Source of the DNA: Methylophilales bacterium HTCC2181
GTDB lineage: Bacteria > Pseudomonadota > Gammaproteobacteria > Burkholderiales > Methylophilaceae
DNA: 64,000 nt
Direction: 5' to 3'
Assembly: GCA_000168995.1 (NCBI GenBank)
Contig: AAUX01000001.1
Coordinates: forward strand, 372,001 to 436,000
Shown here piece after piece: positions 1 through 9,013 of the stretch. How positions within the stretch are numbered: the stretch's first letter is position 1; every line of letters starts with the position of its first letter. Under the pieces are notes generated by a model that had not been told where the DNA came from, ran no database searches, and worked only from the letters and a program-made list of their open reading frames with translations. The translations under genes and the position numbers were made by a program.

Positions 1-118
1 GGGTAGCATTGGCACGGCTCGTGTCGCTACCGGGTAGGCTGCTTGAGTGCATAAGTAATTGTGCAACTAGATGAATGACTGTCCACGACAGAACCCGGCT
101 TATCGGTCAACTTAACCT
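1..118 (+). ncRNA. rnpB: RNase P RNA (class A), 3' part, cut by window edge
   Basis: This is the 3' portion of the catalytic RNA that matures tRNA 5' ends. It contains the conserved stretch GGGTAGGCTGCTTGAG near positions 33-48, then CTAGATGAATGACTGTCC (67-84) and ACGACAGAACCCGGCTTATC (85-104). These match the familiar 3' end of the proteobacterial type A molecule. The 5' half lies outside the window. The mature end is placed near 118 by analogy with other proteobacteria. A strong hairpin terminator follows. Confidence 0.95.
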
Positions 119-154
119 AAAACATAACCCATTGAACAATAAAGAAATTGTCCT

Positions 155-183
155 AAAAAGTGCTTGCAAAGCACTTTTTTTTT
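155..183 (+). terminator. Rho-independent terminator of rnpB
   Basis: A perfect 11-bp stem (155-165 with 169-179), a three-base loop and a run of T form a classic intrinsic terminator 37 bases after the RNase P RNA end. The loop and right arm also carry the likely -35 box of the next promoter, so termination of rnpB and initiation of the mra operon share DNA. Confidence 0.85.
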
Positions 184-192
184 GCCTATAGT
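164..192 (+). promoter_or_regulatory. Probable sigma-70 promoter of the mraZ/dcw operon
   Basis: TTGCAA at 164-169 and TATAGT at 187-192 are separated by exactly 17 bases, which predicts transcription starting near 199-200. The -35 hexamer sits within the rnpB terminator hairpin. It is the best sigma-70 pair between rnpB and mraZ. It lies just before the MraZ-type repeats, where repressor binding would block promoter escape. Inferred from sequence only. Confidence 0.55.
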
Positions 193-201
193 GTATCTGT
201 A

Positions 202-226
202 AGGGAAAAAGTGGTAATTTGTGGGA
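202..226 (+). promoter_or_regulatory. MraZ-type operator (three NGGNN repeats, 10-bp period)
   Basis: AGGGA (202-206), TGGTA (212-216) and TGGGA (222-226) are direct repeats separated by 5-base spacers. This is the arrangement of TGGGN repeats known to bind MraZ ahead of mra operons in other bacteria. The middle copy and first copy each deviate from TGGG by one base. The position just downstream of the predicted start and upstream of mraZ itself suggests autorepression. Confidence 0.6.
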
Positions 227-285
227 AATTATTAAACGAGACTAAGGGCGTTCAGTAATTTCCCATCTTTTTAGGGTGATGATAA

Positions 286-732
286 ATGTATAGAGGTGCG
301 ACACTTTTAAATCTAGATGGTAAAAGCAGGGTAGCCATACCAACTAAATACCGAGAGGTGTTGATGCACGAATCATCCGGGTCGATAGTGATAACAGCCC
401 ATCCTCATGGCTGTCTTTTGTTGTATCCAAAATCAGCTTGGGAGCCAATTCAAAACAAAGTAATGAAATTTTCAAGCTTCGATAAAAAGTCTAGCGGTCT
501 TCAGCGCTTATTAGTTGGTTATGCCGAAGATGTAAATATTGATGCGTCTGGCCGTCTTTTAATTTCCTCCGAACTAAGGACATATTCAAACATAGACAAA
601 ACCTTAATGTTAGTTGGCCAAGGAAGTCACTTTGAATTATGGAGTCAAGAATTATGGGAGAAGGAAATTAACCAAATTAATATTAATGAGACTAATGAAT
701 TGCCAGAAGAACTGGGAGGATTTTCATTATGA
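286..732 (+). CDS. mraZ: Transcriptional regulator MraZ
   Basis: MraZ is the ring-forming DNA-binding protein encoded first in most dcw clusters, where it represses its own operon. The 148-residue product has the expected two tandem AbrB/SpoVT-like half domains. The conserved D-x-x-x-R signatures are visible as DGKSR at residues 11-15 and DASGR at 86-90. Length is close to the E. coli protein (152). An AGGGTG ribosome-binding site lies 7 bases before the ATG. The stop overlaps the rsmH start by 4 bases, indicating translational coupling. Candidate target repeats sit at 202-226. Confidence 0.95.
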   Translation: MYRGATLLNLDGKSRVAIPTKYREVLMHESSGSIVITAHPHGCLLLYPKSAWEPIQNKVMKFSSFDKKSSGLQRLLVGYAEDVNIDASGRLLISSELRTYSNIDKTLMLVGQGSHFELWSQELWEKEINQININETNELPEELGGFSL

Positions 733-1666
733 GTAAAGAAAATTTCACTCATATCCCGGTACTGCTCAATGAAAGCATTGATGGACTAAATATCAATCCA
801 GCTGGAACATATCTCGATTGTACTTTTGGTCGAGGCGGTCATTCAAAAGAAATTTTAAAAAGACTTAATCAAAACGGAAGGCTTGTAGCGATAGATCAAG
901 ACCTTGCAGCAGTTGCTGAAGGAAAAAAAATTAACGATAAAAGGTTTGATATATACCATGGAAAATTTTCATCAATGGATGAAATAGTAAAAAAAAAAGT
1001 ATTAAAAAGCTGGATGGAATTTTGATGGATCTTGGAATTTCATCACCACAAGTCGATAATGCGGAAAGAGGTTTTAGTTTTAGGCTGGATGGTCAGCTTG
1101 ATATGAGAATGAATCAAGATCACCTTGAAACAGCAGCAGATATAGTGAATAGCTACGATGAGGCTGAGCTAATATATATTCTTAAGGTATATGGTGAGGA
1201 AAGATTTGCAAAAAGAATTGCAAGATCAATAGTGGCTCATAGAGCGGATGTTGGGAGAATAGAAAAGACAATACAATTAGCGCAAATAATCAACAAAGCT
1301 GTTCCTAAGCGAGAGCCAGGGAAAGATCCTGCAACAAGAACATTTCAGGCACTTCGTATCAAGGTCAATCAAGAAATAGAGGAAATCGAAAAAGCTCTAC
1401 CCATAGCCTTTGATCTATTGAATAAAAATGGGCGAATAGCAGTAATAAGCTTTCATTCGCTTGAAGATAGAGTCGTAAAGAATTTTGCAAAACAGCAGTT
1501 AGAGACAGACCTTATACCTAAATATATTCCAATTAAGGCATCTGAAATACGAAAGTCAAACCTTAAAAAAATAGGAAAACTAATCATTCCTTCAGAAATT
1601 GAGATAAAAGAAAATCCAAGATCTAGAAGTGCAAAACTGAGGGTGATAGAGAGGATTGAAGAGTAA
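729..1666 (+). CDS. rsmH: 16S rRNA (cytosine-1402-N4)-methyltransferase RsmH, frameshifted
   Basis: RsmH (MraW) methylates N4 of C1402 in the ribosomal P site. The gene is split into two frames. The first part (729-1025) carries the SAM-binding motif around residues 28-37 ([10 protein letters not shown]). The second part continues with [15 protein letters not shown] and the rest of the family sequence to 1666. The break is at ten consecutive A (989-998). One extra A, or a -1 ribosomal slip at A-AAA-AAA (989-995), gives a continuous protein of about 312 residues, close to the normal length. Nothing else is missing. Sequencing error, transcriptional slippage, programmed frameshifting and recent inactivation are all possible. 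The gene overlaps mraZ by 4 bases and ftsL by 1. Confidence 0.9.
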
Positions 1667-1923
1667 TGCGATTAAATTTAATCCTTTTTTTTGCATTAAT
1701 AATTTTTTCATTAGCAACGGTAAATTCAGAACACCAATACAGAAAAAAATACTCAAAATTAGATATGGAGAATAAAAAGACATTGGAATTAAGAGATGAA
1801 AAAACCAAGTTACAGCTGGAGGAGTCTGATAAGTCAGGAAATGAAAGAATAGAACAAATTGCAAAAAAGAAACTGCGTATGCACAACCCATCAGAGAAAG
1901 AAAAAGTTTTTTTAGGAAAGTGA
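1666..1923 (+). CDS. ftsL: Cell division protein FtsL
   Basis: FtsL is a small bitopic protein that forms the FtsQLB subcomplex of the divisome. The 85-residue product has a single hydrophobic segment at about residues 4-19. A charged, coiled-coil-like periplasmic part rich in Glu, Lys and Leu follows. The primary sequence is poorly conserved in this family. The call therefore rests on size, topology and position between rsmH and ftsI. Its ATG overlaps the rsmH stop by one base. Confidence 0.85.
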   Translation: MRLNLILFFALIIFSLATVNSEHQYRKKYSKLDMENKKTLELRDEKTKLQLEESDKSGNERIEQIAKKKLRMHNPSEKEKVFLGK

Positions 1924-1927
1924 AGTA

Positions 1928-3670
1928 ATGATTAAAAAAGCAAAGACACGACAGGAGTTTTTTGAGCTAAGTAATTTCAGAAGACGATTTATGGTTTTGA
2001 TCCTGCTTGCCTTATTTGCCACGTTATTTTCCAGAGCATTTTATTTGCAAAGCATGCAAAAGGACTTTCTTCAGTCTAAGGGCGGAGATATTTCGAATAG
2101 AAATGAAAAGTTACATGCGTTTAGGGGAAAAATATTAGACAGAAATAATGAACTCCTAGCCGCTAGTACACCTGTTGAAACAATATGGGCAAATCCATCA
2201 GATATCATTTTAAACATAACCCAAAAGAAAAAATTGGCAGTTTTATTAAAAATGCGAAAGGATCATTTAGATGATAGATTAAGTAAAAAAAATACAAATC
2301 ATGTTTATTTAAGAAGACAAATTTCTCCTGAATTAGCAGGAAAAATTATGGCGATGAAAATACCTGGTATATATTCAGAAAAAAATTATCGAAGATATTA
2401 CCCTGGAAAAGAGGCTATGGCACATGTTGTCGGGTTTACTAATGTGGATGGGGATGGAATTGAAGGAATAGAGCTGCAGTCGAATGAATTTTTATCAGGT
2501 GAACATGGATTTAGAAAAGTTTTAAAGAATAGAAAAGGGAACGTGGTTGACGACTTACAGGAAATTCAGATACCAGTCGATGGAAAAGATGTCATATTAT
2601 CATTGGATAAAAGACTTCAATATGCATCATATAAAGCATTAGAAAAAGCTGTAGAGAAGCATGCAGCCTTATCTGGCTCCGCAGTACTTATTAATGCTAG
2701 AACTGGAGAGGTTCTTGCGATGAGTAACTACCCATCATTTAACCCTAATACCAGTAGATCTGCACAACGATCGAAATATATAAAAAATAGAGTCGTTACA
2801 GACATATTTGAACCAGGCTCAACCCTCAAGCCTTTAACCGTTAGCGCGGCTTTAAAAAATAATAGCGTGACTCCCAGTACATTAATTGATACAGCTAAAG
2901 GGTTTTATAGAGTTGGCAAAAGATTAACTGTGAGAGACACTCATGCAAATGGCATTATCAGTGTAAAAGAAGTGGTACAAAAATCGTCAAATATTGGTAC
3001 AACCCACATTGTAGAAGGATTGGAGAAGAAATACTTGTGGTCAATGTTGAACAGTTTTGGAATGGGTACAAAAACAGGCATTCAATACCCTGGCGAAGTT
3101 ACTGGAAAAATTCATCACTATGAGGATTGGGGTGAAACTGAACGAGCAACTATTAGCTATGGTTATGGAATTAGCAGTACCCTTATTCAGCTAGCACAAG
3201 CATATACAGTATTTGCAAATGACGGAGTAATCAAGCCGATATCCTTATTTAAGGAGGAAGGTTTGGTAATTGGAAGAAGAGTTATTGATAAAAAAACAAG
3301 CCATGAAATGCTACAGATTCTTGAATCAGTTGTGACGGAGGGAACGGCACCCTACGCCAAAGTTAAGGGATATAGAGTAGCAGGTAAAACTGGCACGACA
3401 AAGAAGCTTGACATGAATGGAGGTGGGTATGGAAAAAAATATATTGGATCATTCGTTGGTATGGCACCAGCAAGCAATCCAAGGTTTATTTTAGCCGTTA
3501 TGATAGATGAGCCTACAGTCGATGGGTATTATGGAGGAGTTGTTGCTGCGCCAGTATTTAGTTCAATCATGACAGAAGCCCTAAAGATCTATTCTATTCC
3601 GCAGGATGAAATAGAATTTAAAAACCCGAAAGAGCAGAAGATGGTCTATCTAAATCAGCATGATGAATGA
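1928..3670 (+). CDS. ftsI: Peptidoglycan D,D-transpeptidase FtsI (PBP3)
   Basis: FtsI is the class B penicillin-binding protein that cross-links septal peptidoglycan with FtsW. The 580-residue product has a short cytoplasmic tail, one transmembrane helix near residues 21-40, a PBP dimerisation domain and a transpeptidase domain. The active-site motifs are all present: S298-T-L-K301, S353-S-N355 and K487-T-G489. Length matches the family. It starts 4 bases after ftsL and its end overlaps murE by 11 bases. Confidence 0.97.
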   Translation: MIKKAKTRQEFFELSNFRRRFMVLILLALFATLFSRAFYLQSMQKDFLQSKGGDISNRNEKLHAFRGKILDRNNELLAASTPVETIWANPSDIILNITQKKKLAVLLKMRKDHLDDRLSKKNTNHVYLRRQISPELAGKIMAMKIPGIYSEKNYRRYYPGKEAMAHVVGFTNVDGDGIEGIELQSNEFLSGEHGFRKVLKNRKGNVVDDLQEIQIPVDGKDVILSLDKRLQYASYKALEKAVEKHAALSGSAVLINARTGEVLAMSNYPSFNPNTSRSAQRSKYIKNRVVTDIFEPGSTLKPLTVSAALKNNSVTPSTLIDTAKGFYRVGKRLTVRDTHANGIISVKEVVQKSSNIGTTHIVEGLEKKYLWSMLNSFGMGTKTGIQYPGEVTGKIHHYEDWGETERATISYGYGISSTLIQLAQAYTVFANDGVIKPISLFKEEGLVIGRRVIDKKTSHEMLQILESVVTEGTAPYAKVKGYRVAGKTGTTKKLDMNGGGYGKKYIGSFVGMAPASNPRFILAVMIDEPTVDGYYGGVVAAPVFSSIMTEALKIYSIPQDEIEFKNPKEQKMVYLNQHDE

Positions 3671-5096
3671 AGAATTAAAAAAAATTATTAGTGAAGGAAA
3701 AGATCTTACTTTAAATAGTCAGGATGTTAAAAAAGGCTCAATATTTATAGCAATTGTAGGTTTGGAGTTTGATGGAAGAGACTACATTGAAGAGGCTATT
3801 AAAAATGAAGCATCAGCAGTCATTTATGAGTCTGCCAATTACAGTAAAAATAAGGCGTGGAATGTTCCGAGCTTTGGAATAGAAAACCTTAATCAAAAGA
3901 TAGCAGAAATTGCAGAATTATTCTTTCAAAACCCTTCCCAATCAATAAAGGTCATAGGTGTTACTGGAACGAATGGCAAGACCTCAGTGGTGGGATGGCT
4001 TCAGCAATGCTTTTCAAGCCTTAATCAATCTGCAGGATCGATTGGAACATTAGGATCGGGTGAAAAAAATTTAAAAAAAACACTCAACACAACTCCAGAT
4101 ACAATTGCTCTAAATAGGATATTAAACGACTTTAAAAAAAAAGGTATCCAATATGCAGCAATGGAAGTCTCATCGCATGCTATCAAGCAGAATAGAATTG
4201 CCAATATAGTCTTCGATATAAAAGTTTTAACCAATGTAACTAGAGATCATCTTGATTATCATAAAACATTAGCAAACTATCAAAAAATAAAAAAACAATT
4301 TTTTAGTGATGGAGAGTGCAAGAATTTTATTCTCAATATAGACGACTGTATCGGCCAAGAACTTTTAATGGAAGTAGACTGGAGTGAAAAAAATTTAACG
4401 ACATACGCTATAGATGTTCAGGCTGACCTTATAGCTCAAAATATCGTCTATAAAGACAGAAAGATGATGTTCGATTTGTTATATAAAGATAAAGCATACA
4501 ATTTATCAACAAACGTATTCGGGACCCACAATGTATACAACATATTAGGTGTTATCGGATGCTTATTGACCTATCAATTTTCAATAGATCAGATAATAAA
4601 AGCCATAGAATTATTAAAAAGTATCCCGGGAAGAAATGAGATAATTCAAGTAAGTAAAGAAGGTTGGCCAAGAGTAGTTTTGGACTATGCACATACTCCA
4701 GATGCCCTAAAGAATGTATTACAGTCATTACGGGCAATTTCAGACAATGAAATCATTCTATTATTTGGATGCGGGGGTAATCGAGATAAAGGCAAGAGAA
4801 GAAAAATGGCTTTGGTAGCAAATGAATACGCGGATAAAGTTATAGTAACAACAGACAACCCAAGATATGAAGATCCCTTAGAAATAATAAAAGATATTAC
4901 AAAAAATATTACGACAAGCCATGTTGTTATTGAGTCTAGAGAGCAAGCAATTAAAAAGGCTATTGGGATGATGGAAGAAAATTCTATACTCTTGATAGCG
5001 GGTAAAGGACATGAGCAACATCAAGAGATAAAGGGCATAAAGCATCCATTCTCAGATAAAGATATTGCGTTGCTGGAGCTTGGAGGGATAACTTAA
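3660..5096 (+). CDS. murE: UDP-MurNAc-L-Ala-D-Glu:meso-diaminopimelate ligase MurE
   Basis: MurE adds the third stem-peptide residue to the cytoplasmic peptidoglycan precursor using ATP. The product is 478 residues. The ATP-binding GTNGKT motif is at residues 103-108, and DNPR at 399-402 is the signature for diaminopimelate rather than lysine. This fits a Gram-negative wall and agrees with dapA at 43887. Two consecutive ATG codons (3660 and 3663) could serve as start. The beginning overlaps the ftsI end, and murF follows without a gap. Confidence 0.97.
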   Translation: MMNEELKKIISEGKDLTLNSQDVKKGSIFIAIVGLEFDGRDYIEEAIKNEASAVIYESANYSKNKAWNVPSFGIENLNQKIAEIAELFFQNPSQSIKVIGVTGTNGKTSVVGWLQQCFSSLNQSAGSIGTLGSGEKNLKKTLNTTPDTIALNRILNDFKKKGIQYAAMEVSSHAIKQNRIANIVFDIKVLTNVTRDHLDYHKTLANYQKIKKQFFSDGECKNFILNIDDCIGQELLMEVDWSEKNLTTYAIDVQADLIAQNIVYKDRKMMFDLLYKDKAYNLSTNVFGTHNVYNILGVIGCLLTYQFSIDQIIKAIELLKSIPGRNEIIQVSKEGWPRVVLDYAHTPDALKNVLQSLRAISDNEIILLFGCGGNRDKGKRRKMALVANEYADKVIVTTDNPRYEDPLEIIKDITKNITTSHVVIESREQAIKKAIGMMEENSILLIAGKGHEQHQEIKGIKHPFSDKDIALLELGGIT

Positions 5097-6443
5097 TTGA
5101 TAGCATTAAAAGTAAGTAAGTTAATCCAGGTTATTGATGGAAAAATCAAACAAAAACAACTGGAGGAAGATGAAGAAGTTTTCGGGTTCTCGATAGACTC
5201 AAGAACATTAAGGAAGAATGAAATTTTCATAGCAATTCAGGGTGAAAATTTTGATGGAAGTAATTATATTGATGTGGCTATTAAAAAAGGATCGTCATGG
5301 ATAATTACCTCAAGCAAAAATCATAAAAGCAATAGATGTATCTATGTAAAAAATACAAAAGAGACGTTATGCAAGATTGCATCGTATCTAGTGGGAGAAG
5401 TTTCACCTAAGATTATTGCAATAACTGGAAGCAATGGTAAAACTACTACTAAAGAGATGGTAGCAAATATCCTTTACCAGCATTATCCAAAGAATGAGAT
5501 TCTGGTAACTAAGGGTAATTTGAATAACGACATTGGATTGCCATTAACATTATTTAACTTAAAAAAAAATCATACTATCGTTGTTCTAGAAATGGGTATG
5601 AATCATCAAGATGAAATAACCAAGCTATGTAAAATAGCTCCGCCAGACATTGCAGTTATAACAAATATAGGAGAAGCGCACCTTGAGAATTTCTCATCTA
5701 AAAACGGCATAGCAAAGGCAAAAAAAGAGATATTATTAGGTGCAAAAAAAAATGGAATAGCAATTTTACCCAGAGATGACGTCTACTTCAATTACCTTAA
5801 ATCGGATTGTTTATATTTGAGATGTATATCTTTTGGTATTAATAAGAACAGTAACATTAGGCTGGATTTAAGTAGTAAGGTTTTAACAGTCGATGAAGAA
5901 AAGATAAATATAGAATCATCTTTATTGGGAAAAGAAAACCTAATGAATATGGCAGCTGCGGTTTCGGTAGCAAATGCATTAGAGCTACCTACGGAGACCA
6001 TTATAAAGGGCATGAAGACCATTGATTCAATAGAGGGAAGGCTGGAAGTTAAAATAACCGCTAGTAATATTAAGATTATTGACGATACTTATAACTCCAA
6101 CCCGTCGTCAATGATGATGGCGATTGACGTATTGGATCAATTTAAGCAAAAAAAAATTTTGATTGTTGGAGATATGGCTGAGTTAGGACCGTTATCAAAA
6201 AAATATCATACTGATATAGGACATTATATTTTAGAGAAAAACATTGATTTAGTCATGGGAATAGGCAATATGACAAAATATCTAATTGATGTTTTGGGTA
6301 CAAAAGGCCTATGGTATCCATCAAAAGAAGACCTATTAAATGAGACAAATAAAATATTGAAGAAAGATACCGTTGTTCTTGTTAAAGGTTCGCGCTTTAT
6401 GCGAATGGAAGAGATTGTTGATGGAATCAATGAACAACATTAA
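5097..6443 (+). CDS. murF: UDP-MurNAc-tripeptide:D-alanyl-D-alanine ligase MurF
   Basis: MurF joins D-Ala-D-Ala to the UDP-MurNAc-tripeptide, completing the pentapeptide precursor. The product is 448 residues with the Mur-ligase ATP loop GSNGKTT at 111-117 and the usual N-terminal, central and C-terminal Mur domains. The start is a TTG directly after the murE stop. A strong GGAGGG (5082-5087) nine bases upstream supports it, and no ATG lies near. The product is used together with Ddl (13471), which makes its dipeptide substrate. Confidence 0.96.
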   Translation: MIALKVSKLIQVIDGKIKQKQLEEDEEVFGFSIDSRTLRKNEIFIAIQGENFDGSNYIDVAIKKGSSWIITSSKNHKSNRCIYVKNTKETLCKIASYLVGEVSPKIIAITGSNGKTTTKEMVANILYQHYPKNEILVTKGNLNNDIGLPLTLFNLKKNHTIVVLEMGMNHQDEITKLCKIAPPDIAVITNIGEAHLENFSSKNGIAKAKKEILLGAKKNGIAILPRDDVYFNYLKSDCLYLRCISFGINKNSNIRLDLSSKVLTVDEEKINIESSLLGKENLMNMAAAVSVANALELPTETIIKGMKTIDSIEGRLEVKITASNIKIIDDTYNSNPSSMMMAIDVLDQFKQKKILIVGDMAELGPLSKKYHTDIGHYILEKNIDLVMGIGNMTKYLIDVLGTKGLWYPSKEDLLNETNKILKKDTVVLVKGSRFMRMEEIVDGINEQH

Positions 6444-6462
6444 ATTAAAAGGAAGAAATTAA

Positions 6463-7566
6463 ATGTTGCTAGAATTTTTTAAATGGCTTGCTCAAGATTA
6501 TGGATCATTCAGTGTATTTAACTACATCTCATTGAGAGCAGTATTGGCCGTCATTACTTCATTGGTGGTTTCTTTTCTATTGGGACCATGGTTCATTAAA
6601 AAATTGGGACATTATAGCTTTGGTCAGTATATAAGAGCAGATGGGCCAGAGGGCCATCTAGTGAAAAGTGGAACTCCAACCATGGGTGGAGGGTTAATTT
6701 TAATTTCAGTATTAATATCTTCGTTATTGTGGAGCGATCTAACAAATAACCTTGTCTGGCTGATGATTGTTGTCATTGTCGGTTTTGGCTTTATTGGTTT
6801 GTTGGATGATTACAGCAAAATCAAAAATAAAAAATCAGACGGCCTTGGTGCGCTTCAAAAATATTTGCTCCAATCCTTTTTAGGATTAGGAGTGGCAATC
6901 TATTTATTATTATCCTCAACCACACCGCAAGAAACAGAACTTCTCGTCCCATTTTTTAAGGATTTATCCATACCAATAGGGTTGACTGGTTTTTTGGTAC
7001 TCACTTATATCGTAATAGTAGGGAGCAGTAATGCTGTTAACCTAACCGATGGTTTGGATGGACTTGCAATTATGCCAGTAGTTATGGTGATAAGTGCATT
7101 GGGAATATTTGCATACCTGACCGGCAACAGTATTTTTTCATCTTATTTAAATATCCCATATATTAATGGAGCCGGAGAGCTAACTATATTTTGTGCAGCC
7201 ATTGTCGGAGCAGGCCTTGGGTTTTTATGGTTTAACGCTTACCCAGCTGAGGTATTTATGGGTGACTTAGGATCGTTATCATTAGGAGCTGTAATGGGAA
7301 CATTGGCAGTAATAGTCCGCCAGGAAATAATTTTAATGATAATGGCTGGATTGTTTGTGGTTGAAACCTTATCAGTTGTTCTTCAGGTTAGTTACTTTAG
7401 ATACACAAAAAAGCGATATGGCGCAGGAAAAAGAATTTTTTTGATGGCGCCCCTTCATCATCATTATGAAAAAAAAGGGTGGAAGGAAACGCAAGTGGTA
7501 ATAAGATTTTGGATTATCACCATGATGCTTGTTCTCATTGGCCTTGCTAGTTTAAAAATTCGATAA
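6463..7566 (+). CDS. mraY: Phospho-MurNAc-pentapeptide transferase MraY
   Basis: MraY transfers phospho-MurNAc-pentapeptide from UDP to undecaprenyl phosphate in the inner membrane, making lipid I. The 367-residue protein is polytopic (about ten helices). It has the conserved Asp pair in LDDY at 114-117, NLTDGLD at 193-199, and the cytoplasmic [11 protein letters not shown] loop near residue 330. Length agrees with E. coli (360). A GGAAG ribosome-binding site precedes the ATG. The stop overlaps the murD start by one base. Confidence 0.97.
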   Translation: MLLEFFKWLAQDYGSFSVFNYISLRAVLAVITSLVVSFLLGPWFIKKLGHYSFGQYIRADGPEGHLVKSGTPTMGGGLILISVLISSLLWSDLTNNLVWLMIVVIVGFGFIGLLDDYSKIKNKKSDGLGALQKYLLQSFLGLGVAIYLLLSSTTPQETELLVPFFKDLSIPIGLTGFLVLTYIVIVGSSNAVNLTDGLDGLAIMPVVMVISALGIFAYLTGNSIFSSYLNIPYINGAGELTIFCAAIVGAGLGFLWFNAYPAEVFMGDLGSLSLGAVMGTLAVIVRQEIILMIMAGLFVVETLSVVLQVSYFRYTKKRYGAGKRIFLMAPLHHHYEKKGWKETQVVIRFWIITMMLVLIGLASLKIR

Positions 7567-9011
7567 TGACACAAATAGCATCATCACAAAAATCATTAAT
7601 ACAGAATTCTCGAGAAAAAAATTATTTAATAGTTGGCCTGGGAAAGTCGGGAGTATCGAGCGCTAAATATTTAGTACAACAGAAAAAAAAATTTGACCCA
7701 CAAATTAATATTAGTACCTATGATAAATATCTAGATATTAACAAACAAAAGGAATTGCTTAAGGGGCTTAGTATTAAAAATTTTTATACGGGGGATATTA
7801 AACATGAAATGTGCCCTAAAGATACTTGCATTGTCTTAAGCCCAGGAATTAGCTTTAGCGAAATAAAAGCAATTGCACAAGGAAAGGATGTAGTTAATGA
7901 TATTTTTTTATTTCTTAAATTTATAGAAAAAAATAATCATAGAGTCAAAAATTTAAAAATTATTGGTGTTACAGGAACGAATGGTAAAACGACAACTTGC
8001 TTTTTTTTAGAACATTTATATAAAAGTCTAGGCGTCAATGTGAGGGTTGCAGGAAATATTGGATTATCGCCGTTAGAATTGATAGATGATTTAGATTATA
8101 TTGAAATAATTATTCTTGAAATATCAAGCTTTCAGTTATTACCTTTTATTTCAAAGGGGTTACCCGTTAAATTAGATGTAGGTATTTTGTTGAACTTGTC
8201 TCCAGATCACCTAGACATTCACAAGAACATGGAGGAGTACTACCAGACAAAAGCAGAGCTACTCCGATCTAGTAAAAGAACGGTTGTAAGCCATAATTTA
8301 GGTTTAAATACCTCTACAGAATTCACCGATATTTCGTTTGGGGAAGGCTTTGAAGAAGTCAGTAAAATAAACAACAATGGAAAATCTTTAATAAAATATC
8401 GACAATATTTTCAATATAATAAAAAATATATCTTTGATGACCAGGGATTTAGAGTAGAAATTAATAAATTAAAAATTACAGGAGGGCATAATTTATTAAA
8501 TATAACAGCAGGTATTGCAGCTTTTAGAGTTTTAGGAGGATCGTCAAACCGATTGAAGAATATACTAGCTGAATTTAAAGGTATTCCTCATAGAATTGAA
8601 TGGGTAAGATTGCTCAATGATGTTGATTACTTTAATGACTCAAAGGGAACTAATGTTGCTTCAACCGTAGCTGCATTAGAAAATTTTAGAGATAAAAAAA
8701 ATATCATCCTAATAGCAGGCGGTGAAAGCAAAGGACAATCCTTGCTCCCACTAAGAGACCATATTAAAAGGAATGTTACCCATCTTTTATTGATTGGAAA
8801 GGATGCTAAGCTTTTCGAGGAATGCTTCAAAGACATTATTACGACCCAAATTGTTAGATATGAGTCAATGGACGATGCGGTTTGCCATGCATATCGTTTT
8901 GCAAGAAAACATGGTGTTATTTTACTTTCCCCAGCTTGTTCAAGTATTGATATGTATAAAAATTATACTGAGAGGGGCAATCATTTTAAGGAAATTGTTC
9001 AAAGATTGTAG
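7566..9011 (+). CDS. murD: UDP-MurNAc-L-alanine:D-glutamate ligase MurD
   Basis: MurD adds D-glutamate to UDP-MurNAc-L-alanine. The product of 481 residues is slightly longer than E. coli MurD (438) because of a short N-terminal extension before the Rossmann-like YLIVGLGKSG segment at about 20-29. The ATP-binding GTNGKTT lies at 137-143. The catalytic central region and C-terminal domain (FNDSKGTN, LIAGG) are recognisable. It overlaps mraY by one base and is followed by ftsW after 2 bases. Confidence 0.96.
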   Translation: MTQIASSQKSLIQNSREKNYLIVGLGKSGVSSAKYLVQQKKKFDPQINISTYDKYLDINKQKELLKGLSIKNFYTGDIKHEMCPKDTCIVLSPGISFSEIKAIAQGKDVVNDIFLFLKFIEKNNHRVKNLKIIGVTGTNGKTTTCFFLEHLYKSLGVNVRVAGNIGLSPLELIDDLDYIEIIILEISSFQLLPFISKGLPVKLDVGILLNLSPDHLDIHKNMEEYYQTKAELLRSSKRTVVSHNLGLNTSTEFTDISFGEGFEEVSKINNNGKSLIKYRQYFQYNKKYIFDDQGFRVEINKLKITGGHNLLNITAGIAAFRVLGGSSNRLKNILAEFKGIPHRIEWVRLLNDVDYFNDSKGTNVASTVAALENFRDKKNIILIAGGESKGQSLLPLRDHIKRNVTHLLLIGKDAKLFEECFKDIITTQIVRYESMDDAVCHAYRFARKHGVILLSPACSSIDMYKNYTERGNHFKEIVQRL

Positions 9012-9013
9012 TT

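Noticed and set aside
1592-1891. Minus-strand hydrophobic open frames over ftsL
   Set aside because: They are antisense to ftsL and the rsmH end; the hydrophobicity arises from A-rich sense codons read in reverse.
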